Below are positions 6,821-12,926 of a stretch of 12,926 bases of DNA, one piece after another. The DNA is from an uncultured Mycoplasmatota bacterium. GTDB taxonomy: Bacteria; Bacillota_I; Bacilli_A; RF39; UBA660. Under the pieces are notes generated by a model. It made no database searches, was not told where the DNA came from, and saw only the letters and a list, made by a program, of their open reading frames with translations. The translations under genes were made by a program, and so were the position numbers. The stretch covers positions 1 to 12,926 of the forward strand of contig UQRY01000034.1 in the NCBI GenBank assembly GCA_900543675.1. Reading direction: 5' to 3'. How positions within the stretch are numbered: position 1 is the first letter of the stretch; the number at the start of each line of letters is the position of its first letter.

Positions 6821-8260
6821 CTACATATCTCCAACAGCACTATATAAGTCAAACATTGGAATAATAATCGATAAAAGAATAAATCCTACTGATACAGCCA
6901 AGAAACAAATAGTGATCGGTTCAATCAAGCTTTTTACTTGAGTAACTGCATTTTTATGTAAATTTGCATAATGAATAGATACTTTTTCCATCATAGTAGC
7001 TAATTGTCCGGTTGACTCTCCGGTTACTAACATTTCATAGGCGACTACTGGGAAAGCCCATTGGCCTTTAAAGGATTCTGATATTTTACCACCTTTACTC
7101 AAGGTATTCATCGTATTGGCAATGATATCTTTATATACTTCATTATTAGAAATCTTAGAAAGAATAGCCATACTATCGGTGATATGTACACTGTGACTTA
7201 ATAATTGAGCAAAGGTTTTGGTAAACATCGTTACCTCGTTATAAATCATAATTTTTCCAATGACTGGCATTTTCATGAGAAAAACTTGTACGCTCCGTCT
7301 AAAGGATTTAACATTTTTATAAGCAACGATAAAGGCAACGACAATTACGATTAATCCAAGAATTATCCATATATAGTTTTTAGATAAGAAATTACTAGCT
7401 GCTACCGTAATCTGAGTAATGACTGGTAGTCCTGCTTCGGCATCTTGGAACATATCAATAAAAGAAGGTACAACCCAAATTAAAACAAAGGCAATAACTA
7501 AGACCGACATAATTAAGACAATCGATGGATAAGTAAGAGCAGAAATCATCTGCTTTTTGGTATCTTCAATCGTTGTATAATATTCACTCATCTCATCTAG
7601 AGTTGAAGGTAAATCTCCGGTCATTTCGGAAGCTTTTACCATGTTGATCAATAATCTTGGGAAGACATCACTTTGGTTTTCTAACGCTTTACTGAAGTCT
7701 TCTCCAGCTACTAAATCATAGATAATTCTTTCGTATATTTTTTTCTTAGCTGGTTTAACTGTTTGTTTAGCTAAGATACGCACTGAATCAATCAATGGGA
7801 TACCTGCTTTGATATAAGTTGATAGCTGAGTCAAAGCAAAGCTCAATTCTCCAGAAGTTAACTTAGTGTTCAAAAAAGGAATATCTGAGTTTAAAAAATT
7901 CTTTTTTTGTGCTTCAATACTAACAATCGTATAACCCTCGCCAGTCAGGAAAGCCTCTACTTCATTTCTTGTTTTTGCATCAAAAGAGCTCTTAATTGTC
8001 TGTCCTGCTTCATTTTTTACTACATAATTAAAGGTAACAAGATTACTTTTATCCGTGTTGGTTTCCTCTAAAACTTTACTCGTTTCCCCTTCAAATGAAG
8101 AAGCATTTTTTAAAGCTTCTGCCATAAGATCTTGATCGGTAGTAGTTGTTTTTTTATGTTTCTCCTCTTTCTTATCGTTTTTATCCTTCTTCTTAAATAA
8201 ATTAGCTGGAAAAGCAAAAATTTTCTGAATCCCGTGATATATAGATATAAAAATATTCAT
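6821..8260 (-). CDS. Type IV pilus/type II secretion platform protein (PilC/GspF/ComGB family)
   Basis: This inner-membrane platform protein couples the cytoplasmic assembly ATPase to pilin polymerisation. Numbered from the chosen start, a small N-terminal domain (about 75-120, FNYVVKNEAGQTIKS...GEGYTIVSIE) precedes two T2SSF domains (about 139-265 and 341-468). Each has the family pattern of LS...AGIPL and GxxxG-like membrane helices; membrane segments lie near 245-269, 296-314 and 446-469. The first ~75 residues are an unusual extension: a hydrophobic/aromatic start, then a lysine-rich run and a polar linker. I start at ATG 8260, five bases after GGGTG. ATG 8263 is equally possible, and an in-frame GTG at 8272 overlaps the ribosome binding site and is unlikely. 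The peptidase gene follows in the same operon. No ATPase gene accompanies it, unlike comGA-comGB. Confidence 0.92.
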   Translation of the reverse strand: MNIFISIYHGIQKIFAFPANLFKKKDKNDKKEEKHKKTTTTDQDLMAEALKNASSFEGETSKVLEETNTDKSNLVTFNYVVKNEAGQTIKSSFDAKTRNEVEAFLTGEGYTIVSIEAQKKNFLNSDIPFLNTKLTSGELSFALTQLSTYIKAGIPLIDSVRILAKQTVKPAKKKIYERIIYDLVAGEDFSKALENQSDVFPRLLINMVKASEMTGDLPSTLDEMSEYYTTIEDTKKQMISALTYPSIVLIMSVLVIAFVLIWVVPSFIDMFQDAEAGLPVITQITVAASNFLSKNYIWIILGLIVIVVAFIVAYKNVKSFRRSVQVFLMKMPVIGKIMIYNEVTMFTKTFAQLLSHSVHITDSMAILSKISNNEVYKDIIANTMNTLSKGGKISESFKGQWAFPVVAYEMLVTGESTGQLATMMEKVSIHYANLHKNAVTQVKSLIEPITICFLAVSVGFILLSIIIPMFDLYSAVGDM

Positions 8261-8301
8261 CATTACACCCACTTTATTTTATTCTTTATCTTTCTTACAC
8301 A

Positions 8302-8330
8302 AGTATATCATATCTACGAAGTTTTTGAAA
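8302..8330 (-). promoter_or_regulatory. Tentative promoter of pilC-pilD
   Basis: A TATACT -10 (8307-8302, minus) is 17 bases from a poor TTTCAA -35 (8330-8325). A nearby TATGAT (8312-8307) is an alternative -10. The predicted leader to the pilC start is about 35 bases. The -35 overlaps an inverted repeat shared with the divergent promoter. Confidence 0.35.
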
Positions 8331-8356
8331 ACATTTTTCTTTAAAATTCATATAAT
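8325..8356 (+). promoter_or_regulatory. Promoter of the yqfQ-like gene
   Basis: A perfect TATAAT (8351-8356) lies just upstream of the ribosome binding site of the plus-strand gene. The best -35, TTGAAA (8325-8330), is 20 bases away, which is longer than ideal. Transcription would start close to 8363, so the leader is little more than the AAGGAG site. Confidence 0.5.
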
Positions 8357-8377
8357 ATTGTAAAAGGAGTGATTGAA

Positions 8378-8767
8378 ATGAATCCGGGAAATTTCTATAA
8401 CCCCTACTTATATACAGCTAGTTCTCCGATGTTTAAGACTTCTGGTGGTTTGTTTTCTAAAGGTTTACTAAAAGGAGCAAGTTGGAGTGGTTTTTTAACT
8501 ACAGCAGGTAAAACGTTAAATGTCATTAATCAGGCAATTCCGGTTTTTTATCAAGTTCGTCCTATCATCCATAATGCTAGAACGATGTTTCGAGTTCTAG
8601 GTGCGGTTAAGACTCCAGACAAAAAACAGAATGTCTCTACTCCTGTTCAAACTGAGTCCGTAGTGAATAGAAATCAAGTAAATTCTAATAAAGAAGCGCT
8701 AGAAACCAACTCAGTTCTAGACAAGCAGCCAGTTGTGAATGATAATGGGCCTACTTTTTTTCTATAA
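8378..8767 (+). CDS. VrrA/YqfQ family protein
   Basis: The 129-residue product has the features I associate with the YqfQ-like family: a Pro/Tyr/Asn-rich N-terminus (MNPGNFYNPYLY), a GLFSKG then WSGFL segment (25-40), a core KTLNVINQAIP...RPIIHNARTM (45-70), a low-complexity polar stretch, and a short conserved-looking end, NGPTFFL. The cellular function of the family is not established to my knowledge. Neighbourhood supports the call: in Bacillus, yqfQ lies in the region that also holds trmK and the dnaG-sigA operon. I chose ATG 8378, nine bases after AAGGAG. An in-frame GTG at 8369 lies within the ribosome binding site. No signal peptide or clear membrane segment is seen. It diverges from pilC and its stop is one base from that of trmK on the other strand. 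Confidence 0.75.
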   Translation: MNPGNFYNPYLYTASSPMFKTSGGLFSKGLLKGASWSGFLTTAGKTLNVINQAIPVFYQVRPIIHNARTMFRVLGAVKTPDKKQNVSTPVQTESVVNRNQVNSNKEALETNSVLDKQPVVNDNGPTFFL

Positions 8768-8800
8768 GTTACAAAATTGTATTCAGTAACTTTAATTTTT
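8766..8800 (+). terminator. Possible terminator of the yqfQ-like gene
   Basis: A 7-bp stem AAGTTAC/GTAACTT (8766-8772 with 8786-8792) with a 13-base loop is followed by TAATTTTTG and further T. It would end plus-strand transcription within the 3' end of the convergent trmK. The stem is AT-rich, so it may be weak, and there is no U-tract in the minus direction. Confidence 0.45.
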
Positions 8801-9437
8801 GTTTTAATTGAATTCTTCTCTTGATATATTTCTTCGGTAAAATGGTAAGTAACTTCTCGGTTGCTTCTTTTTGCTTGGTCAAATAAGTGATGAATAAGGG
8901 ATCTTTTTCTTTTAATAAAAGAGGTCCAAATAAATATTCTTTTTTGGAGTAATGCTGTTTTCCTTTAGTAAATTCAATAATGGGATAAATAAAATTATGA
9001 TCCAAAACTAATTTTTCTCGTTCTATTTTATACCCTAGTTTAACGATTTCTCTTCTTACAAATTCAACATCATTATTAGGGGAAAGGATAATTTTCTTAA
9101 CTTTTTTCAATAATGGAGTGCGGTATTTCAAGATACCTACCATTAAAGCACCACCCATACCAGAGATGACAACGGTATCGATATCATCTTCGATTGGTTC
9201 GATACCATTTCCTAGTTTTAGGGTGATTTTATTTTGTAGTTGATACTTTTTGATGTTTTCGGTTGCTTGCTTAAGCGGTCCTTCTTTAACGTCAGACGCA
9301 ATAATTCGGATATCTTTTCTATTTTGGGCTAGATAAATATCTAACAGAGCGTGATCACAGCCAACATCGATGATACGATCTTTCTCGTCGATAAATGTAG
9401 CGAGTACCGAAAGACGATGATTAATTTTTACTTTCAT
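8769..9437 (-). CDS. tRNA (adenine(22)-N(1))-methyltransferase TrmK
   Basis: This cytoplasmic SAM-dependent enzyme makes m1A22 in bacterial tRNAs, especially tRNA-Ser and tRNA-Tyr with long variable arms. The 222 residues are close to the Bacillus length of about 238. The Rossmann-type domain shows RL (8-9), motif I IDVGCDHALLDIYLA (23-37), ASDVKEGPL (47-55), GNGIEPI (76-82), SGMGGALM (92-99) and SPNNDVEFVRRE (119-130). A C-terminal Lys/Leu-rich helical region likely forms the coiled coil of the family. The ATG is preceded by AGAGGT at four bases. In Bacillus, trmK also lies shortly after sigA, and the same order is kept here. It has its own promoter after the rpoD terminator. No terminator for it is seen before the convergent yqfQ-like gene. 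Confidence 0.93.
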   Translation of the reverse strand: MKVKINHRLSVLATFIDEKDRIIDVGCDHALLDIYLAQNRKDIRIIASDVKEGPLKQATENIKKYQLQNKITLKLGNGIEPIEDDIDTVVISGMGGALMVGILKYRTPLLKKVKKIILSPNNDVEFVRREIVKLGYKIEREKLVLDHNFIYPIIEFTKGKQHYSKKEYLFGPLLLKEKDPLFITYLTKQKEATEKLLTILPKKYIKRRIQLKQKLKLLNTIL

Positions 9438-9473
9438 ATTTACCTCTATTCTTTTTTTGATTGATATAGTTTT

Positions 9474-9502
9474 ATTTTATCATTTATCTGTTTAGACGCC
9501 AA
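9474..9502 (-). promoter_or_regulatory. Promoter of trmK
   Basis: On the minus strand TTGGCG (9502-9497) and TAAAAT (9479-9474) are separated by exactly 17 bases, a good SigA-type arrangement. It lies between the rpoD terminator and trmK, and predicts a leader of about 30 bases. Confidence 0.6.
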
Positions 9503-9538
9503 TATTTTTTCAAATATGGAAATTTGGATTTTTGCATG

Positions 9539-9571
9539 AAAAAAGATCTCTTAATTCGTTAAGAAATCTTT
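9539..9571 (-). terminator. Rho-independent terminator of dnaG-rpoD, overlapping the rpoD stop
   Basis: A 13-bp stem (9559-9571 with 9542-9554, one wobble pair) with a four-base CGAA loop runs into a short U-tract on the minus strand. The TAA stop of rpoD (9553-9551) lies inside the distal arm, so the last codons form the other arm. Confidence 0.82.
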
Positions 9572-10648
9572 TAATTTTCTACTTCGTGATGGATGACGCA
9601 ATTTACGAAGTGCTTTAGCTTCAATCTGACGGATTCGCTCACGAGTAACGCCAAATATCTGTCCGACTTCTTCTAGGGTTCGACATTGTCCATCATCTAG
9701 ACCAAAGCGAAGACGAAGTACTCTTTCTTCACGATCTGTTAGAGTAAGTAAAACTCCGCTTAGTTCTTCTTTCAACAATTCTACAGTAGCGTATTCTTCT
9801 GGTGACATCGTACGTTCATCCTTGATGAAGTCTCCTAGATGAGAATCATCTTCTTCACCGATTGGTGTCTCTAAAGATACAGGGTCTTGGCTGATTTTAT
9901 AAACTTCTCTTACTTTTTCAATAGAAATACCTAATTTTTTCGCAATTTCTTCATCAGTAGGTTCACGATTTAATTCTTGAGTTAACTGTCTTTGTACACG
10001 AGCTAGTTTATTAATTGTTTCTACCATGTGTACAGGAACACGAATCGTACGTGCTTGATCAGCTATCGCTCTTGTGATCGCTTGACGAATCCACCAAGTA
10101 GCATAGGTAGAAAATTTATATCCTTTGGTTGGGTCGAATTTATCTACAGCTTTCATCAAGCCAATATTTCCTTCTTGAATCAAATCTAAAAATAACATAC
10201 CACGCCCAACATAACGTTTAGCGATAGAAACGACTAGACGAAGATTAGATTCAGCAAGCATACGTTTGGCATATTCGTCTCCTTGTTCAGCTCGTTTTGC
10301 GTATTCAAATTCTTCATCTGAAGTTAATAGATTAATGCGTCCAATTTCTTTTAGATACATTCTGACTGGATCGTTGATCTTGATATCTTTAGATAGTGTT
10401 AAATCTTCTATATCTAAGAAGTCTTCACCGCTTGTATCATCTTCACCTTCGTCTTCCATATTTTCATCGGAAGTAATTTCAATGTGATTATCGACTAGTG
10501 TGTTGTATAAGTCATCTAGTGAATCACTGTCGACATCTAACCCTCTTAACTCATCAGCTAATTCTTCATAAGTGATAAATCCTTTTTGTTTTCCTTTTTC
10601 TAGTAATGTTTTTTTTCGTTCTTCGAATGTTTTAATTTCTTTTGCCAT
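9551..10648 (-). CDS. RNA polymerase primary sigma factor SigA/RpoD
   Basis: This housekeeping sigma factor directs RNA polymerase to promoters of the TTGACA/TATAAT type, which matches the promoters seen in this window. The 365 residues are close to Bacillus SigA (371). A region 1.1-like N-terminus (about 3-57) is followed by an acidic linker and region 1.2 (INDPVRMYLKEIG, about 91-103). Region 2 includes NLRLVVSIAKRY, LIQEGNIGLMKAV and the -10 recognition and melting part YATWWIRQAITRAI (182-195). Region 3 follows (about 205-260), then region 4 with the -35-binding helix-turn-helix TLEEVGQIFGVTRERIRQIE (324-343). I start at ATG 10648, nine bases after GGGGAG. An in-frame TTG at 10657 overlaps the dnaG stop and lies in the Shine-Dalgarno region. 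It begins five bases after the dnaG stop, so the pair is translationally coupled, as in many Firmicutes. Confidence 0.97.
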   Translation of the reverse strand: MAKEIKTFEERKKTLLEKGKQKGFITYEELADELRGLDVDSDSLDDLYNTLVDNHIEITSDENMEDEGEDDTSGEDFLDIEDLTLSKDIKINDPVRMYLKEIGRINLLTSDEEFEYAKRAEQGDEYAKRMLAESNLRLVVSIAKRYVGRGMLFLDLIQEGNIGLMKAVDKFDPTKGYKFSTYATWWIRQAITRAIADQARTIRVPVHMVETINKLARVQRQLTQELNREPTDEEIAKKLGISIEKVREVYKISQDPVSLETPIGEEDDSHLGDFIKDERTMSPEEYATVELLKEELSGVLLTLTDREERVLRLRFGLDDGQCRTLEEVGQIFGVTRERIRQIEAKALRKLRHPSRSRKLKDFLTN

Positions 10649-10653
10649 ATTGA

Positions 10654-12396
10654 TCAACTCCCCATTTTTAACTTTCTAATTTTCTCTGCTATTTTAGCTT
10701 GTTCTAAAGGATCGACTATTTCTTTCATCATCTTCTGTAACCGTTTTCGTTCTTGGTTTACACTGTTTTCTCTCATCACTTTGACATAGTCTAAAATAAC
10801 ATTTTCCTCTATCTCATCACTTAATTCCAAGGCCAGCACTTCTTTTAAGATATCTAAGAGTTCTGGTTTATCTTGTAAATAAGTGTAAAAATCTGCGATT
10901 TGAATCGTACCGTATATTTTATTATAATAGATAATTTCTGATGCCAAAAATCTTTGTTTTTCTGTCAAAAAAAAGATTTCTCCAGCTTCAAATAATTGTC
11001 TGGTTTTCTGATTAATCAGCATATAATATAAAAGAGAAAGTGCGGCTAAAGTGTATTTGTTATTTTTTATATTTTTATTTTCTTTAGGAATGGTTTCCTC
11101 AACCAAAACTGGGGTTTTCTCTTTTTCCAATAATACCAATAACCTTTTTTCTAGGGTATTATACCCTATATCGAACTCTTTGGCAAGCGTTTTTAGTATT
11201 AATTCGCGACGAATTTCATCTTTTATCTTACTAGTTTCTAGAATTACACTATTGATATAATGAGCGATTTCTTCGTCACTATTCAAATTTACGTCTCTTT
11301 TTAAATTTTTTATTTTATAGTCACTAAGAAAAACAGCATTTTTAATGAGGCGAGTAAAATCATCTTTTCCATACTTTAAGATATAGTCATCGGGGTCTAA
11401 ATCATCACTGAGTTCAGCTACTTTGACTTCACATCCCATTTTTTCTAATTCTTCACCGTTTGTCAGAGTGGCTTTTCTGCCGGCATCATCGCCATCAAAA
11501 CATAATATGACATGATCGGATAAACGTTTAATCAGTTCTGCCTGTTCTTTGGTCATTGCTGTTCCCATTAAGGAAACGACATTTTCGATTCCTATGGTAA
11601 TCGAACGGATAGCGGCCATGAAGCCTTCCATGACGATGACGGTTTTCTTTTTTCTCACTGCTTCTCTAGCATCGAAATAATGATATAGGGTATTTCCTTT
11701 TTGAAAGATCGGTGTTCCTTTGGTATTCACATATTTATTTTCTTTTTCCCCATCATAGCGACGACCAGAAAAACCGACGATCCTTCCACTTAAATCTTGA
11801 AGAGGGAACATGATTCTAGAATTATATAAATCTTTATCATAGGAAGCTAGGCCAATTTGATTTAATGTATTTAAGTCATAGCCCTTTTTGGTTAATAGTT
11901 GAACCAAATCATTAGTTGTATCTAAACTTAGTCCAATGCCAAAAGTTTTAATCATCTCTTCATCAATTTTTCGACCTGCCAGATACTCTTTGGCTTTTTT
12001 TCCATAATTCGTCTGTAAATTATTCTGATAATACTTTTGAGCAATTTCATATATCTCATAATATTTATCTTGCTCAGAGTGAGATTTCGTATGCGTAAAG
12101 CCTTTTAGCTCGACTCCTGCTTTACCGGCCAACATTTTCAATGCTTCTTTAAAAGAAATGTGTTCGTAATCTTGAACAAATTGGAAAACATTTCCACTAG
12201 CGCCGCATGAAAAGCAACGATAAATTTGTTTTTCTCTAGAAACGCTCATCGAGGGGTTGGTGTCATCGTGAAAGGGACAGACGCCAAAAAAGTTCTTTCC
12301 TTTTTGGGTAAGAGGAACATATTCACTAACGATATCGACGATATCAACTTTACTACGAATTTCTTGAATTACATTCATTTCCTGTTGTTCGTTCAA
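10654..12396 (-). CDS. DNA primase DnaG
   Basis: DnaG makes the RNA primers for lagging-strand and initiation synthesis and is recruited by the replicative helicase. In numbering from the upstream GTG at 12405 (583 residues; subtract 3 for the chosen start), the zinc-binding domain holds CPFH and CFSC (C43, H46, C64, C67). The core has NSRIMFPLQDLSGRIVGFSGR (195-215), and the TOPRIM motifs are EGFMAAIRS (E260), FDGDDAGRKA (D304, D306) and DPDDYI (D337, D339). The position four after E260, normally Asp, is Ala. The C-terminal part (about 450-583) is the helicase-interacting region. I prefer the TTG at 12396, six bases after AAGGTG. The GTG at 12405 lies in that site, and the ATG at 12378 has poor spacing but would also give a normal N-terminus. 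It is first gene of the dnaG-rpoD operon. Confidence 0.95.
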   Translation of the reverse strand: MNEQQEMNVIQEIRSKVDIVDIVSEYVPLTQKGKNFFGVCPFHDDTNPSMSVSREKQIYRCFSCGASGNVFQFVQDYEHISFKEALKMLAGKAGVELKGFTHTKSHSEQDKYYEIYEIAQKYYQNNLQTNYGKKAKEYLAGRKIDEEMIKTFGIGLSLDTTNDLVQLLTKKGYDLNTLNQIGLASYDKDLYNSRIMFPLQDLSGRIVGFSGRRYDGEKENKYVNTKGTPIFQKGNTLYHYFDAREAVRKKKTVIVMEGFMAAIRSITIGIENVVSLMGTAMTKEQAELIKRLSDHVILCFDGDDAGRKATLTNGEELEKMGCEVKVAELSDDLDPDDYILKYGKDDFTRLIKNAVFLSDYKIKNLKRDVNLNSDEEIAHYINSVILETSKIKDEIRRELILKTLAKEFDIGYNTLEKRLLVLLEKEKTPVLVEETIPKENKNIKNNKYTLAALSLLYYMLINQKTRQLFEAGEIFFLTEKQRFLASEIIYYNKIYGTIQIADFYTYLQDKPELLDILKEVLALELSDEIEENVILDYVKVMRENSVNQERKRLQKMMKEIVDPLEQAKIAEKIRKLKMGS

Positions 12397-12429
12397 TCTC
12401 GTCACCTTCTTTTTTTTAAAACATTAATT

Positions 12430-12460
12430 ATTATATCACTAATTCGACGTTTTTTTCCAA
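12430..12460 (-). promoter_or_regulatory. Extended -10 promoter of dnaG-rpoD
   Basis: The minus strand reads TGATATAAT, a full extended -10 (12438-12430). A TTGGAA -35-like hexamer (12460-12455) is 19 bases upstream of TATAAT, long for a normal promoter but tolerated when the TG element is present. Confidence 0.68.
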
Positions 12461-12473
12461 TTGTTTTTTGATA

Positions 12474-12479
12474 TATTAT
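12474..12479 (+). promoter_or_regulatory. Possible -10 element directly before the DUF6512-type gene
   Basis: TATTAT ends four bases before the ATG at 12484. Transcription from it would begin at or just inside the start codon. There is no Shine-Dalgarno, so this fits a leaderless message. No -35 is recognisable. Confidence 0.35.
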
Positions 12480-12483
12480 AAAT

Positions 12484-12903
12484 ATGAAAAAAAATAGAAA
12501 AACAATTTTCGTCAAAGCGACGATTCTCTTCCTACTTGCTTTCCCTACTCATTTTCTCTTCGAATGGTTTCCTGGCCAAATTACAGCGATTTTCTTTCCA
12601 GTTAATGAAAGTCTTATGGAGCATTTGAAAATGATCTTTACTAATTATTTTATTTTCTATAGTTTTCTTTTTATTTTAAGAAAGCCTCTTAAACTCAATA
12701 ATGTCTATTTAACCATGTTAATTGGTAGTTGTTTTAATATTCTTTTGTTTTTTGCGCTTTATCTTCCTATTTACTATCGGTTTGGAGAACATCTGTTGGT
12801 TACTTTGCTTCTTTATTATTTGACAATTCTCTTTACAGAATGGTTAGTTTGTCCTATTCTTTATAAAAAAGAACGCTATGTTGTAGTTTTTGAGGGATGG
12901 TGA
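12484..12903 (+). CDS. Small membrane protein, DUF6512-type
   Basis: The 139-residue product is strongly hydrophobic, with four likely membrane segments (about 8-28, 49-66, 73-97, 101-126). Between the first two lies FFPVNESLMEHLKM (37-50), which I recognise as the signature of the DUF6512 family (usually SPVNES..EHLK), with H23 and E27 also typical. The function of the family is unknown. It is divergent from dnaG with 87 bases between the start codons. There is no Shine-Dalgarno before the ATG, and a -10-like TATTAT lies only four bases upstream, so the message may be leaderless. As I recall, family members are some 30 residues longer; the C-terminus here (YKKERYVVVFEGW) may reflect shortening or a frameshift near the end. 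A promoter for the next gene overlaps its last codons. Confidence 0.7.
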   Translation: MKKNRKTIFVKATILFLLAFPTHFLFEWFPGQITAIFFPVNESLMEHLKMIFTNYFIFYSFLFILRKPLKLNNVYLTMLIGSCFNILLFFALYLPIYYRFGEHLLVTLLLYYLTILFTEWLVCPILYKKERYVVVFEGW

Positions 12904-12909
12904 TATAAT
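12881..12909 (+). promoter_or_regulatory. Promoter reading out of the window
   Basis: TTGTAG (12881-12886) is 17 bases from TATAAT (12904-12909), which is preceded by TGA to give an extended -10. The TGA is also the stop codon of the membrane protein gene. Predicted transcription starts near 12916 and serves a plus-strand gene beyond base 12926. Confidence 0.6.
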
Positions 12910-12926
12910 AAAAGTGCTTAAGATGA

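Noticed and set aside
8300..8335. ComK-type box before pilC
   Set aside because: The A/T runs do not have the AAAA-N5-TTTT pair with the required spacing, so competence control cannot be claimed.
12226..12471. Plus-strand ORF of 81 codons across the dnaG start region
   Set aside because: It overlaps the zinc-binding domain of DnaG and the dnaG promoter, with no recognisable protein features.
12901..12903. Mycoplasma-type genetic code (TGA as Trp)
   Set aside because: TGA ends dnaG exactly before rpoD and ends the membrane protein gene, while Trp positions in conserved motifs use TGG.

Overview
The window reads as chromosomal DNA of a low-GC Gram-positive bacterium (Firmicutes, class Bacilli in the broad sense). 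The evidence is AT-rich sequence, AGGAGG-type ribosome binding sites, Bacillus-type replication proteins (DnaB and DnaI helicase-loading proteins, found only in this group), a SigA-type sigma factor directly behind dnaG, and a TrmK/YqfQ neighbourhood. TGA is used as a stop (dnaG, last plus-strand gene) and tryptophan is TGG, so the code is standard rather than mycoplasmal. An uncultured gut-type Bacilli lineage such as RF39 or Erysipelotrichales relatives is my guess from the style of the pilin-like and glycine-rich proteins; it is not proven.

Layout from left to right. Bases 166-675 (minus) encode a glycine-rich surface-type domain that looks 5'-truncated, with its own terminator; two in-frame stops separate it from an upstream short ORF that has a good ribosome binding site. 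Bases 869-3484 (minus) encode an 871-residue type IV prepilin-like protein carrying tandem Ig-like repeats and a cysteine-rich tail, with its own promoter and terminator. Bases 3674-5922 (minus) are the dnaB-dnaI pair, which loads the replicative helicase. Bases 6038-8260 (minus) are a two-gene pilus/pseudopilus module: a PilC/GspF-type inner-membrane platform protein followed by a prepilin peptidase. A plus-strand yqfQ-like gene (8378-8767) diverges from pilC and converges, one base apart, on trmK (8769-9437, minus). Next come rpoD/sigA (9551-10648) and dnaG (10654-12396), a coupled minus-strand operon driven by an extended -10 promoter. A divergent small membrane protein of the DUF6512 type (12484-12903, plus) follows, and the window ends just after a promoter reading out to the right.

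Two themes are interleaved. One is the housekeeping set for replication initiation, priming and the main sigma factor (dnaG-rpoD, dnaB-dnaI). The other is a type IV pilus-like system: the peptidase cleaves prepilins, the platform protein assembles them, and the large Ig-repeat prepilin is a plausible substrate in the same window. No assembly ATPase (PilB/ComGA or PilT type) is encoded here, so the apparatus must be completed elsewhere. The most distinctive elements are the giant prepilin (two calcium-loop insertions, paired cysteines and histidine-rich repeat borders), the decayed glycine-rich neighbour, a three-copy 9-bp direct repeat upstream of the prepilin promoter, and a DnaG TOPRIM motif lacking an expected aspartate. 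I saw no tRNA, rRNA, CRISPR array, insertion sequence or riboswitch, and no gene-free stretch over 300 bases.
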